Notes: generated from the sequence alone by a model not told the origin. Shown: positions 31,745 through 44,306, counted from the first letter of the stretch. The stretch is DNA of 64,000 nt from Nepenthes gracilis (GCA_033239525.1 BSYO01000009.1:13723299-13787298); one strand, 5' to 3'. Made by a program: numbers and translations.

Positions 31745-32345
31745 TCTATCCGGTCTTTAGGCGAATAAAGAAAAGAGCGAGGTTTTTGTTTGTACAGAAA
31801 ATAACCGCCTTGCTGATGAAATCACCACCATTCTTGGGTTTAAAAGAGGTCATCTCCCTGTTAGATACTTGAGAGTGCCTCTCTTAACCACGCGGCTCAC
31901 AATCAAGGATTGTCAACCCCTCCTTGAACGAATCAAGAATAGGATTGCCTCATGGAAAAACAAATGGCTCTCTTTTGGAGGTCGCCTTTAACTCTTAACC
32001 TCTATTTTGTCTTCCATCCACTTGTACTGGGTGTCCCTCGTCCTTCTACCCAAAAGTCTATTTCGGAAAATAGAGAGTCTCCTTCGAAAATTTCTTTGGC
32101 ATGGGTGCTTGGAAGGCAAAAACTCAGCTAAAGTGGCCTGAGCTGATGTCTGTTGCCCGAAGGATGAAGGAGGCCTTGGGATTAAAAACCTCAATGTAGG
32201 TAATAAAGCTCTAATCAGCCGGCTTCTACAGAGACTTCTTAATAGCAAGGATGACTCCATCTAGGAGACCTGGATTCGAAACTATAGATTAAAGAATCAC
32301 TGTATTTGGACCGTTAAAGTTCCGAGTTCAGCACCTTGGGCGTGT
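31745..32345 (+). pseudogene. LINE reverse transcriptase C-terminal part
   Basis: Reads 'ANKEKSEVFVCTENN' at the left edge, then 'LGFKRGHLPVRYLRVPLLTT' near 31835 and 'RIASWKNKWLSFGGR' near 31945. A TAA stop follows at about 31988. After further frameshifts comes 'PKDEGGLGIKNLNVGNKAL' near 32160. These are the conserved segments of plant L1-type RT before the C-terminal zinc finger. The catalytic palm is missing. Confidence 0.75.
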
Positions 32346-33221
32346 TAGAAGATTATGAAGCTTCGTTCTGATATGCCCCCCCATGTCAAATACATTATTG
32401 TAAATGGATCTCAGACACGGATTTGGTTGGATAATTGGCATCCTCTAGGACCTTTGTGCGACCATTGTGGAGATCGGGTGCGTCTGGTCACGGGTATCTC
32501 TATTGATGCAAAGGTCCAGGAAATTATTTGGAATGGGGCGTGGAGATGGCCGAATGACAAAGATGAGGATGAAAGGCGCATTCTTGAAAAAATGCCTAAT
32601 TACCAGCCCCATTAGGACAAACAAGACTCTATTAGTTGGAGTCTTTCTAGGGATGGTCATTTCTCGATCCGCTCTGCATATGATCTTTATCGTGCCCCAA
32701 AAGAAAAAGTGGCGTGGGCCTCGCTAATTTGGGGTTCTTACGATATTCCTTCCCATGCTTTCATCTTTTTGCTTTGCATCCGACGTCGGCTTACTAAGCT
32801 TGATCGGGTTAGCAGGTGGACTAATATTTCGGATAAATGCACTTATTGTCAAGTTGAGGTGGAGAATCTTGATCACTTCTTTTTCAATTGTGTTTTCACT
32901 GGCGCTGTCTGGAAAAAGATGTGCCAGAGAGCGGGGATATCATGGCCATATACTGACTTGCATTCGAACATTCAGTGGGCTGCCAAAAGATGGAAAGGTT
33001 CTAACCCTAAAGGGTTATCCTTCCGTCTAACACTGGCAGCGTCGATTTACTATCTCTGGAAAGAACGCAACCAAAGGCTTTTCAATGACTCCAATTGGGC
33101 TTCTGAGTACCAGCTGGTTATTCAGATCACAGATATTATGCGCCATAAATTAGAAACATTGATCCCTAGGTGCAATCAAGATTACAAGCACATTAAGGAC
33201 CGATGGAACCTTACCCTTTAA
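32346..33221 (+). pseudogene. LINE C-terminal zf-RVT region
   Basis: A first frame (32355-32615) holds the 'IWLDNWHPLGPL' motif. The second (32709-33221, 170 codons) carries the zf-RVT zinc finger: CTYC near 32840, HFFFNC near 32875 and a 'YYLWKERNQRLF' end near 33045. The natural stop is at 33219-33221. The two frames are offset, so a frameshift separates them. Confidence 0.8.
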
Positions 33222-33534
33222 GCCTTGGCTTGTTGGGGTTTCGGGATGGGCCTGGCACAGGAATGGTTTATTCTAGTTGGTGTATGGCCTTAGCGGATAT
33301 TGGAGCTTGGTGCTGATAGTGCACTTTTTGCTCGATTTGCTTTTGGGTTAGTGAAAAAAAAAGGGGATTGTGCTAGCTGGCCATGATATTGTTCGACTGG
33401 CATGTTTCTTGGGATTTGTGGACTTCCTCTCCATTTGGAGTGCCTCTCCGGGTTGTTAGGTTTTTCTCCTTATCTCTAGGATTGCACTGGCTGGCTCAGG
33501 GTGTGCTTCTTCAGAATTGGTTTCTCTCTTCATA

Positions 33535-33805
33535 AAAAAAAAAAATTAGTCATTTGGGCTCGGCAGGCTCTGGTCCTGTTTGTTTAGTATGTTTCGTCGA
33601 TCCTGTGGGTTTTCTCTATATTAAAAAAAAAACCCTTGACCATCTGGTGTATTTCGGTTATTTATGGTTCTTCTTCTTCTTATTCTTCCTCTTGTTCTTC
33701 TCAAAAAAAAAAAAAAATTCCCTTGACCATCCAGTGTGATGTTCAGTTACTTAGGGCTTTTCTTCTTCTTTTTTTTCTTCTTCTTTATAAAAAAAAAGGA
33801 GCAGT
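33535..33805 (+). repeat. Three A-tract/TTC modules in the LINE 3' UTR
   Basis: Three successive units of about 80-110 bp. Each ends in a run of 9-15 A and contains 'CTTGACCATC', a 'TTCGGTTAYTTA'-like stretch and a CTTCTT-rich block. The array lies 480 bp before the true LINE end at 34290. Confidence 0.75.
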
Positions 33806-34311
33806 TTAGCCAAACGGGCATCGCTTTTCTACATGTTCTCCTGCCAACGTATGGTTGGCTACTCCCTTTGGCGTGGACGTTCGGATCCTTGACACGGTGA
33901 CGGCTCCGGGCACAGATCTATCCCTAGTTCTTTGCCGTTTGATGTGACGAGTTGGATTTCAAGACTGACTGGTTGGGGTAGGATTATCTTTTCTGGATCA
34001 GGTTGATTTGCTGTTGACGTGGGGTTGGCTACTCTCCATGCTCTACTACATCGTCTGATCTATATGATGTCTGTTCTCCTACCGTTGCATGAATGGCATT
34101 TTTCTGTTGTTTAGCTTTGCAAATATATCTACCGGAGTCTGTTTTTGTTTTCTCATTGGAAACTTGTATTTCTTGGCTCGGGGTATGCCCTAGCGTAGTT
34201 GTTTATCTCCAATCTATTTAGAGATTGAACATCTGATTTGTATTCTTTCATTTTTATTAATACATTTTAATTACTTACCAAAAAAAAGATAGCTGCCTAT
34301 CATTAAATGAC

Positions 34312-35585
34312 ACGTATGCAGGATAGAAATCATATTGGTTGACTTTTTACATTTATTCACTAAAAAATTGAAAGACTCACAATTCATAATCAAAAACTGC
34401 ACATTTTGTGGATGGAATCCATAATGACATAATAGTATAACAAAATTAAACCTTAAAATTAAATTATATCAAAATCATATACGTCTAATAAAATTAAACC
34501 TATAGCCAACTTAAAGCTATGCACCTAGAATATATAATGTTGATCATTAAAAGACTTACCCAAAGACATAAACACCACTAAAATATAGTCCATGTTTCTA
34601 TGTGGTGAATGCAAACATACAAATTTAAAGGACATGAACGAATATGTTCACATTAGGTCCAATAACGCTTGAGTTGAAATCTTAAAAATTAATAGTTTAA
34701 CTTTCACTGCTAATGGAAATACATCCTCATATGTAGTTATCACCGTGAAAGCTCTCCCCAAAGCATTTAACTTCCTGTTGGTTTGCCTCATTGGGTGGAA
34801 GATTCCTTGATCATATTGCAGGATTGACTACAATTGAAATAGGCCTTGGTCTGGTTATGAGATGACCACCATCCATGTAACTTTCTATAGCAATCATACA
34901 TCGTTTTAGGTTGTTTTTGCCTGCTTGTACTCCTTGAATGTCAACTCCTTTTCTCAACTCTTTATCATGAGATTTAGACCTCTTGTAGGTTTCTTTCGAT
35001 CCCAAACCTTGGTCTTCTTAGCTTCCATTTATTTTCTCAAATAAGTTTTTCCCTTTGACTCTTATTCAAATAGTAAGGCCTAATCGAGTACTTCTTTATA
35101 GGTTTTCAACCACAAAGCCACTATCTTTGAATCATATCTTCCAAGCCTTTAAAGGAATTTTCTCATTATCTAGGCTCAAACTTTTTCTTTTAATGGCCTA
35201 CCAATAATTAACCTCATTGTTTAGCTTATAAGCAGTGAACTTGACTTTCTCTTCCTTTAAGCAACTGATCAACGAAAACACATTCTCTATTTGACCGATA
35301 CATATTTCCACCTAGGTTGGATTTAAATCTCCCAATAATTCAGATATGCTCATTTGTGAACCGCTCATAAGTTGTCATAGAATGCCTCGGATTCCCACCT
35401 TGGTCAGGGTTTAGTTGCCTATGAACCATTCGGTCTGTAGCTTCTATCATCCTTTCATGTTAGCAAGATAATCATCTTCCTAGCTAGATCCAATGTCGCC
35501 TTGACCTTTGATATTTTCATACCTATCACTTCATAAATCATGAGATTTATTTTCTCAAACCATTAAATTTTGGTTTCCTTGCAAC
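34312..35585 (-). pseudogene. gag: Element D gag and protease remnant
   Basis: Resumes D coding right of the LINE. Near 34790-34890 the minus strand gives a decayed zinc-knuckle region ('CYRKLHGWW' and 'FNCSQSCNMIKES' in place of CxxC...H...C). Positions 34900-35530 correspond to the gag capsid region by position and composition, with few long matches. Protease would lie at 34350-34780, where I see only weak traces. No long open frame remains. Confidence 0.5.
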
Positions 35586-35587
35586 TT

Positions 35588-35736
35588 ATATCACAACTAT
35601 GTTACAAGCCGGCACAAAATATGCATGATAATGATGTCATAAACAATTTACCCAAAACCAGAATTCAACCATAAAGACCACCACAAATATAAATCTGAAG
35701 TCCTAGAAAAACCACTGTCTACAACCTGATAGTTGA
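35588..35736 (-). repeat. Element D 5' LTR, left part, with decayed primer-binding site
   Basis: The LTR part is 35600-35736 (TGTTACAAGCC onward), similar to 910-1050. The 12 bases before it (ATATCACAACTA) stand where the GATACCAACTA primer-site complement lies in related elements. The LTR is cut by F at 35736 and resumes at 52259. Confidence 0.65.
35732..35736. repeat. Target-site duplication of F (left), GTTGA
   Basis: GTTGA precedes TGTGATGGACC, and ATTGA follows the other end (52254-52258). They differ by one base. The 3' LTR of D shows the empty site near 1045-1060. Confidence 0.7.
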
Positions 35737-37404
35737 TGTGATGGACCTAATCTGCTTAGAGCTGCTTGAACATATTGTCCATCAAAATAAAATACAAATT
35801 ACAAAATATTCAATCTTATAAATATAAAGCCAAGCATTCACAGGATCCAAAATTGTCATAATAAATTCATAGCTCTAACGTTGCATCTCCGGATATAATG
35901 TAGGGATAGAGAGATGTCACTAGGTACCAAAAATAAACCATAATGACCCATAGAAGTATATAAATCATCGATATATAGTGAAAACTAAACTCATCAGAGT
36001 ATTATCAAAATAACTAAAATACATCAATATATCCTTCCATACATATACACAAATCCACAAAGTTATCCTCCAAGCCTAGTAAATCCATGACTTCTAATCC
36101 TCCTCATTAGACATTGTATGTGCTCATCTGAAAGTAAGAAAAATAGTAAGAGAGTGAGCTGAATACTCAATAAGGTATAAATATAAGTAAGAACAGATGC
36201 AATATACTTAAAATAAATTGAAGGAACGGGATAGGATCATAATGCATATGTATAAGCATGAAACATGATTAAATGTATTTTCGGAACACAGTTGACCTTT
36301 TACATTTTTTATCTAATTCTTTTAATTTCTAAAATATGTAAAAATTCATTCATTTAGGGACCGGTGTTAGTAGACCTTACTAGCTAATGGAGTAGTCAAA
36401 CGAGGAACAGAATGTGTATGCTTCCACACATTCTAAGGCACTACTCATGCAATTCAATATTCCATGGTGAGCAGCATACATTTAACTCGATATACGAGGT
36501 CACAATTCTTATACTACCAAAGCTTCTCCCGTGGCCCAAGGGCATTCATTGATCTACCACTATAATATCCTAAAGGCATATCAAAGAATATCACCCTTTA
36601 AAATACAAATCTTTTGTCTAATTTCTTGATTACTTATTCTTAAGGAAAATTCCACGCTTAATTCTCAACGCTTAGTTTTCACTGTCTGGAAAAGGATTCA
36701 TCAATCATAACAAATTGTGGTGTTCTCTCTTATACTTTTCATAATTCTTTTCATATCATGTACACATATTTCTTATTACATAATCTTCACATGACTTTAA
36801 TATATGCATAAATTGACATAGAGTTTAGGAAAATTAGGAAATTCTTACGACGTTGAGCCAAACAAAACATTATGATTTCTGAACAATAAATTTCCTCATA
36901 CAAGGTACCCAACATAATTTTCAGGACATCCAAGATAATATATACAAAATACTTGTGAATAAATATTAAATAAGTAAGGTAAAAACGTTCATGAAAATAG
37001 GGCTCCAATTTTCAATGCCATATTCCACATATACCTAGAAATAACAGGAGGAAAACGCAGGTGAGGGTGAGGGTTTTCCCAAATTGACACAATACCTTAC
37101 AAAACTTTGAAATCGAAGAGGAAATCAATATATATGCATGTTTAATATATGAGTATCACAAAATCTATACTTAAACGGGCATTTAAACAAATATATCCAA
37201 AAGGAACGGAACGAAAAGAGCAATAAGAGAAAGAAAAGTATATTAGTGCACTTACCTTGACCAAATCTACAAATTTCTAACTAACTTTAACCCAAAAACG
37301 GACTCGAAAACCTCAAACTCCTCTTCTCTTCCTTCTCCACCACATTCTTTCTCTCTCCTCTCTCTCTTTTCTATTGAAAATGGCAAAAAAAAAAGTTGAC
37401 GCAT

Positions 37405-37417
37405 GGGTTATATACCC
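37405..37417 (-). promoter_or_regulatory. Probable TATA box of the F 3' LTR
   Basis: The minus strand reads GGGTATATAACCC and is followed by a GA-rich leader. The 5' LTR remnant has GAGTATATAACC at 51930-51942 in the same place. Confidence 0.55.
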
Positions 37418-37419
37418 AG

Positions 37420-37615
37420 ACTGGCGCCTCAGGCACTTGTAGGGTAAGTATTGGGCGCCACATTCTAGAAATCGTGCTTTGGGGACTCATCAGGCATGCT
37501 TCGGGTGCTACAATACTGGAAATCACACCCTAGCATCGCCTTGGGCATGCATCAGGCGCTACATTTTGGAAATCGTGCCCTGGCACCGCCTCAGGCGTGC
37601 ATTGGGCATCCTCCC
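37420..37615. repeat. GC-rich repeats upstream of the F TATA box
   Basis: Three imperfect units of 55-65 bp with the themes GGCGCCTCAGGC or GCCTCAGGCGTGCAT, GGGCGCTACATT and GGAAATCGTGC. Matching but more diverged units are at 51945-52130 in the F 5' LTR. Confidence 0.75.
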
Positions 37616-37728
37616 TCTTCTTTCTATTTTGCTTTTGAAACATAATTTTTCACATACAATCTACCTAATTTTTGTTATATCAACTTAATTACTCCTAATT
37701 ACTATATTTTAAAAATCACTACATTACA

Positions 37729-39230
37729 ATTCTCCTCCACTTATAAAATTTTGTCCTTAAAATTTAACGAATCCTTGAAATAAATGGATCTAAATACCTC
37801 GAAATAAATGGTGATATTTATCCCAGATCTCTTCTTCTCTTTCTCATGTCGCTTCTTTGTGAGAATGATTCCTTCATAGCACTTTTACAAGCGGAATGGT
37901 CTTTGCATGCAAAATCTGATCTCTCTGATCTACAATCTACAATTGCTCTTCCGCATATCACAAATCGTCATTGATAGCTAAGGGTCAATACTGAGTAACA
38001 TGCATCAGATCATGAACGTACTTCCGCAATATTGACACATGGAAAACATCATGTACATTGGCCAAACTCGGTGGTAACGCTAATTTATAAGCCACCTCTC
38101 CGACTTTCTCCAAAATCTCGAAGTTCCAATGAATCTTGACTTCAACTTCCCCAAAACACCAAATCTAGATGTCCCATTCAACGGCGATACTTTAAGGAAG
38201 ATAAAATCACCAACCTCAAATCTGAGCTCTGATCTCCTTCGGTTAGTATAACTTTTCTGTTGACTCTGAGCTATTTTCAGCTTTTTGTAAATCACTGAAA
38301 TCTTCTCCGATGTTCCCCGAATAACATCAGGCCCCAGAAGTCATTGTCTTCAGTCTCTTCCCAATGGATAGAAGATCAACACTTCCTACCATATAAAGTT
38401 TCAAATGGAGCTATACCAATACTTGCCTAATAGCTATTACTATAAACAAACTCCGATAAATCCAGGTGATCATCCAAATTCCCCTTCAACTCTATCACCA
38501 ATACTCTAAGCATATCTTCCAAAATCTGGATAGTTTGCTCAAATTGGCCATCTATCTATTGATGATACACCATGCTAAACTTCAAATTCGTCCTTAGTGC
38601 TCGATGCAGAATCTTCCAAAACTTAGAGATGAAGCATGGATCCCAATCGAACATAATAGACGTCGGCACACCATGGAGTATGACAATCTCATTAATATAC
38701 ACTGTGCCAATCGATCACGAGAATATGTTGTCCGAATGGCTAAGAAATAAGCCAATTTCGTTAGCTGATCCACAATGACCCAATTTGCATCATGATTTCT
38801 CGGGGTCCTCAACAAACTAATAACAAAATCCATCATAACATCCTCCCATTTTCAGCTCGGAATGGGCAGCGGCTGCAACAAACCCAACAGTTTCCTCCTT
38901 TCAGCCTTCAGTTGCTAATAGATAAGACATCTACCAACAAAAACCACAATCTCTCTTCTTATATTTCTCCACTAGAACATCTTCCTCAAGTTATAGTATA
39001 TCTTATTAATTTCTACATAAGTAGTATACCTGGTTTGATGAGCCTCCTTCATAATCTCTTCCTTCAACTCCTTGTCATTAAGAACACACAATCAATCCCA
39101 AAATCTTAAACTCCATTAGCACAAATATTAAAATCAATCTGAGAGTCTCGATGAAGATCTCTAATAATATCCATAAAAAATGGATCATTCACTTTCCCTT
39201 CTTTAATCTTCTGGAGGATCTGTGGTTGCA
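37729..39230 (-). pseudogene. pol: Element F polypurine tract and integrase
   Basis: The tract (minus strand TTATAAGTGGAGGAGAAT, 37729-37746) adjoins the LTR. The integrase C-terminus is open at 38295-38080 (GDFIFLKVSP). The core is open at 38836-38594 and begins MMDFVISLLRTPRNHDANW, keeping the first catalytic Asp. Between and above these, 'ANNSYQASIGIAPFETLY'-type sequence near 38400-38470 and the HHCC region near 39000-39120 are readable through stops. Confidence 0.75.
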
Positions 39231-40790
39231 CCTGCAGGTAAGACAACATCATCTTGTTACCCTAACATAATGCTGGATATTGCAATGCTTCAAGCAATCC
39301 AGCATCTTCATCTCCATGATATGCAACCGCGTCACAAAACTGGTTTGGCGACTAAGAGCATCCGTTACCACATTAGCTTTTTCGGACTGATAATGGATAT
39401 CACAATCATAATCATTTAGAAATTCCATTCATCTCCATTAGCTCTTATTCAGTTTTTTCTACGAAAATAAATACTTGAGGCTTTTATGATTAGAAAACAC
39501 AAGAAAGTTTTCGTTGTACAAATAGTGTCTCCAAATCTTCAATGAAACACTACGGCAATTAACTCCAAATCATGGGTCATGTATTTCTTCTCATAAATCT
39601 TTAACTACCGAGACCCATAAGCAATAACTTTTCCATTCTGCATTAGAACACAACCCAGCCTAATCTTAAAGGCATCACAATACACTTCAAAACCACCAGA
39701 ACTAGCAGGAATGATCAGAATTGGTCTAGAGGTTAATCGATCCTTCAACTCTTGAAAATCCGATCACAATCTTCCATCCACTCAAATCTAACCTCCTTCT
39801 TCGTCAACTAGGTAAGTGGCAAAGCAATGCGGAAGAAATTCTCCACAAATCCGCAATAATACCCCGCCATTCTTTGGAAGCTCTGAATTTCTATTACCAT
39901 CATTGGTTGACTCCAATTAATCGCAGCCTCAATCTTCTTTGGGTTCTCCATTAAAAATAACATGGTCTAAAAATACAACTTCTTCAAGCCAAAACTCACA
40001 CTTCTTCAATTTCACAAACAACTTATGCGCCTAAGAGTTTGGAGCACAGTTTCAAATGCGCCTCGTGCTCTTTATAACTCTTTGAATAAATCAAAATATC
40101 ATCAATAAAGACCATCATAAATTTATCCAGATAGGATCGAAAAACTTGATTTATCAAATCCATAAAAGCAGTAGGAGTATTTGTCAAACCAAACGGCATA
40201 ACAAGGAATTCATAGTGGCCATATCTTGTCCAAAATGTTGTTTTCACCACATCCTCTTGCTTAATTTGCAACTGATGGTACTCTGATTGAAGATCGATCT
40301 TTGAGAATACACAGGTTCCTTACAACTAGTCAAAGTGATCATCGATCTATGGCAAAGGGTACTTATTCTTGATAGTGATTTTGTTCAGCTCATGATAATC
40401 CACGCACGGCAACGAAGTCCCGTCCTTCTTCTCGGCAAGCAGGACTGGTGCACCCACGGTGACAAACTGGGTCTGATGAAACCCTTATCCAACAAGTCCT
40501 GCAAGTGATGCTTCAACTCTTTTAACTCAACAGGAACCATCCTATAGGGTGTACTCAAAATAGGTGCCGATCTTGGTGCAATATCAATTTCACACTCTAT
40601 CTCCCAGTGTGATGGTAGAGCAAACAATTTATTTAGGAATACATCTTCAAACACATACACCACCAAAATCCCCTTTGTTGACATTTTATGGCTCTCAACC
40701 ACGTTGGCATACGCCAAATAAGTTTCACATTTGTTCTTCAAAAAATGCTGAGCATGCATAGCCAAAATAAAACAGGACTCTTTTACCCAC
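39231..40790 (-). pseudogene. pol: Element F RNase H and reverse transcriptase
   Basis: RNase H lies at about 39950-39370 (the closing LKDYDC region near 39410, 'HEKYMTHDLEL'-like near 39570). The RT palm is open at 40271-40023 with '[20 protein letters not shown]' and the catalytic [10 protein letters not shown]. The RT N-terminus is open at 40765-40385 ('SPWVHQS' at the end of the frame, before a frameshift). All catalytic Asp of the FIDD box are kept, but frameshifts and stops separate the pieces. Confidence 0.78.
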
Positions 40791-41380
40791 CGAATTCCTT
40801 GAATATGAAAGAGTCACATCCCAGAATCACAAAGTCTACATTCTTAAGAAAATAATTAATATTTGTATGATACTTTAACAACTAATTCATACCCAAAATC
40901 ACATCGAAATCACACATCTCAAACAAGATCAAGTCTACTACCAATAACAATCCATTCACCTCAATATCGCACCCCACGTATAAAATATCTATAATAACAG
41001 ATGACCCTGTAGGCATTGAGACAATCAAAGAATAATAAATAATTATAGGAGAGGATGCAAGATAACAAACAAATCGAGGTGAAACAAAATAATGGGCGGA
41101 TCCATAATCAAAGAGCACAGCACCAGAGGTACTACAAATAGAAAGAACACCTTCCATCACGCTATCCGATGCCGTTGCCTTCTTAGCAGACACAACGAAC
41201 GCCTTGCCCTGAACAGTTGGCTTGGATACAAAAGCCTTCTTTGGATAGGGACAATCTTTAATCTTATACCTTGATTGACTACAATTGAAACACACCCCTG
41301 TCAATTTGAAACAAGGTCTACCTCTGTGCATCTTCCTACAGTGTTGACAAGGATTAGCTAAAAGTTGCATGGTTGGTACA
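40791..41380 (-). pseudogene. pol: Element F zinc knuckle and protease
   Basis: A 162-codon open frame (41370-40882). It starts with a CQHCRKMHRG segment and a knuckle-like CFNCSQSRYKIKDC (His position changed to Tyr). The protease active site reads VLFDYGS, with Tyr in the place of Ser in DSG. It ends at the DVILGMN motif. Confidence 0.78.
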
Positions 41381-42165
41381 AACTAGCTAACCTTCTTCTC
41401 CTGATCGAACTGCCTCACTCTTTTCGGTGCTCTTCCTGAACCCACATTAGAACCAACACTTGGACACCCTCGACCGGACATCCTTTTCTTGAAGAACCCC
41501 TCCTTCTCGAGCACTTTTTAGTGGATTAGGGCTCGGTCTAATACTTCACCATAAGTCGGCAATTTTAACGTCACCAACTGCTTTTGGATGTCATCTCTTA
41601 AGCCCTGCAAAACTTTTCTTGCCTTTCTTTCTTCATCCTCTACCATATACGGAGTATACCGGGACAACTCCATAAATTTTGCATCATATTCAGCTGTCAT
41701 CCGGTTGCCCTACCTCAACTAAATAAACTCTTCTTCTTTCCACTCACAGAGATTAGAAGGGAAGTACTTTTTCTATAAATGCCACTTCAAACATCGCCCT
41801 AGTGATATCATTCTCAGGGCACTCCCAAGACTCTTTCCATCATCTCCCACCAATGATGAGCTTCTCCTTTCAGATGGTAGGTGGCAAACAATACTCTGTC
41901 CTCTTCAAGACACCGAATGACTGCGAATACTTTCTTAAGCCACTAAAATCATGTGTCTGCCTTTATAGGGTCTGGCTCACCTATACATTCTGGGACTTTT
42001 TCATTAACGCAACGATCATAGGCAGATGCCCTCGAATTGGTAGGAGCTTAGGTTGGAGCAAGAACTAGAATTGGAGCTAAGTTCCGCTACCCCATAGTCT
42101 CCATAATGTTTGACATCCTCCCAAGTAAATTCAGAGACTACGCCTCTTGATCCTACGGGAGGCAC
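41381..42165 (-). pseudogene. gag: Element F gag
   Basis: Capsid region with a 60-codon open frame (41700-41518) holding 'AEYDAKFMELSRYTPYMVED' and 'LQGLRDDIQKQL'. Upstream, 42100-41930 encodes 'SAYDRCVNEKVPECIGEPD' before a stop. The start would be near 42163, where the usual ATG-Pro-Pro reads GTG-Pro-Pro. The sequence of F ends right there and element G begins. Confidence 0.72.
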
Positions 42166-44055
42166 TGAATCCAGCAACGATGCACCTGAAACGCGCTAGG
42201 GTTGGTACTCGAGCGCCAGCCCGTGATATAAAACATGCAAGGGTTATTTTCTATCATCATTTTTCTGGCTTCCGGGAGAGAGGAGAGAGAGAGAATACGA
42301 AAGAGAAGAGAGAGAAGGAGGAGATCAAGGTTTTTGAGTCCGATTATGGCTTAGAGTTGGTTAGAGAAGTAATAGATCAAGTCAAGGTAAGTACACTCAT
42401 ATACTTTTCTTTCCCTCTTTGCACTTTTTATTCCATTTTCTTCGGGTATTCTGGTTTCGATACCCATTGAAGTTTATATTTTATTGAACCCATATCTTGA
42501 GTATGTTTATATGTTGATTTCATGTCCGATTTTTAAGATTTGTGCAGTATATTATTTACCAAAATCCTAACCTGTGCTCCCTTTGGATTTACCCATTTTA
42601 ATTGAGATTTATGCATGATTTGGCTTTAAAAACTTGAACCATAGCTTCATGGTTGTGGGTATTTTGATTATTTGGTATTTGTTCACATATATTTCATATA
42701 TATTATTTTACGTGTTCTAGAAATATTATTGGACATGAATAGTAATATTTATTCATATGTACCTTATATATGTTATCTTATATATGCTCTAAAAATTACA
42801 TTGTATGCATCTGTGAAGGAATTTCTTATTCGAAAGCTCTAAAGTTATGTTTGGCTTATTGTGGTAAGAATTTCTTACATACTCCAAGTTTTATGTTAAT
42901 TTATGCATGCAATTAAAGGCATGCGAATACTTAAACTCATAAAAAATGATTATTTGTATCCATATCAAAAAAATTATGAAAGTTAAGCAAAGTATTTGAA
43001 GAAAATCTCACAATTTGTTATGTTTGATGATTCGTTCTCTAGAGAGTGAGAACTTTGTAAAAATTTACGGTGAAACCTTCCCTTAAGAATAAGTAATTGT
43101 GAATCTAGATTAAGGATTTGTATTTAAAGGGTAGTATTTCTTAGCATACCTTAGGATATTATAGTGGTAGATTGAGGACTGTTCCTGGGCCACGGGAGAT
43201 GCTATGGTGGTATATTTGTTATCTGGCCCTATATATTAGGTGAAGGGTATACTGTCCTCCTTGAGACATTAAAGTTTGAGGTATCATGGGTAGCACCTTA
43301 GAATGTGTGGATGCATACACATTCTATTCCTTGTTTGGCTATTCTTTTAGCTGGTAAGGCCCATTGGTCCTATTCCACAAAGATAAAAAAGTTTCTGTAT
43401 ATTTTTGAACCTAAAGGAATTAGAAATAAAATATGAAAGATAAATATATTCTAAAAATATATTTGTTCATATTTCATATTTATGCATTTACAATATGCTT
43501 CTATATCCTTCCTCTATTTTTATTTTGAGTATAATGCTTATTGTCCTTGATTATATTGTACATTACTGAGTATCTATCGCATTCCTTACTACTTTTCTTC
43601 CTTCAGATAAGCACGATCTTATGCTTGATGAGGTAGAATAAAGTTTAGGAGTTGGCTAGGTTGCAAACCTTAGAGGAAGATCTTGTGGACTTAGTTTTTA
43701 TAATTTTATGCCTTATCAAATACTTTTGTATATTTTCAGATGGCTTTGTATGTTGATGTATTTGTATATTGATAATATATAAATAGTTTAGTTTTTGCTA
43801 TATTTTGATGGTTGTATATGCTTCCGTAGGTTTTTATGGTTTGTTTAGGTACCTAATGGCATTTTATTTGAGCCGACATCATAATCGGAGTTATGACATT
43901 GGTGCTACAAATTTGTTGTGGCTTTTTGGATCCTATGTTGTCATTTGAGGATATATATATTTATTATACAGGGTTATGGTACAGATTTATATTAGTCTAA
44001 TAGTCATGTATAGCAGGATCCTTGCCTATTTTTGATTAGGATTTTAGGGTTGTCA
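42166..44055 (+). repeat. Element G 5' LTR, start missing
   Basis: Begins at AATCCAGCAACGATG, which matches about 49010 in the 3' LTR, and then follows it to the end (TTAGGGTTGTCA against TTGGGGTCGTCT). The first roughly 210 bp of the LTR are absent. A TATA box lies at 42227-42233 (TATAAAA), and a GA-rich leader at 42280-42330. Confidence 0.85.
42227..42233 (+). promoter_or_regulatory. Probable TATA box of the G 5' LTR
   Basis: CGTGATATAAAACATG, directly after a CTCGAGCGCCAG motif. The 3' LTR has the same arrangement (GAGCGCCAACCCGTGATATAAAA, TATAAAA at 49068-49074, written here in two parts: GAGCGCCAACCC then GTGATATAAAA). Confidence 0.65.
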
Positions 44056-44059
44056 TAGT

Positions 44060-44070
44060 TGGTATCGGAG
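44060..44070 (+). other. Primer-binding site of element G
   Basis: TGGTATCGGAG, one mismatch from the initiator tRNA-Met complement TGGTATCAGAG, four bases after the LTR end. Confidence 0.85.
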
Positions 44071-44306
44071 AAGAAATACCTTAGGTTTGATCTGAATCTT
44101 ATACGGAAGCCTAGGTTAGTATAGGCTAGACTGAATAAGTAGATACAGGCATAGAATAGTTAAGTTAGATTGAATAGTTTCAGTTATCCTAGTTTGCTCT
44201 ACTTAGACCATTAGCTATGTTTGATTGCGTAGATTGTTATGTCTTAGTTAGTGTCTAACATGTAATCTAACCTGCATAGTTCTCATTTTAGAATAGATAT
44301 TCGTAG

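Larger units (their letters stand above)
31725..34290 (+). mobile_element. 5'-truncated LINE inserted in D pol
   Basis: Non-LTR retrotransposon fragment starting within the RT C-terminal part and ending in a short A-tract after 'TTAATTACTTACC'. It lies opposite in orientation to D. It contains the end of RT, a zf-RVT domain, a long T-rich 3' UTR and repeated A-tract modules. The missing 5' end is the usual result of incomplete target-primed reverse transcription. Confidence 0.8.
35737..37728 (-). repeat. Element F 3' LTR
   Basis: A 1992-bp LTR, on the plus strand from TGTGATGGACC to CTACATTACA. Positions 36367-37728 match 50898-52253 closely (for example 'TGTGTATGCTTCCACACATT' against 'TGTGTATATTTTCACACATT'). 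It carries a TATA box at 37405-37417 and GC repeats upstream of it. Confidence 0.88.

Noticed and set aside
33544..33560. First A-tract as the true 3' end of the LINE
   Set aside because: The sequence continues as LINE-like 3' UTR to 34290, where a better A-tract end and a possible target-site repeat occur.
37420..37615. Regularly spaced short repeats as a CRISPR array
   Set aside because: Units are imperfect and lie inside LTRs without unique spacers. The organism is a plant.
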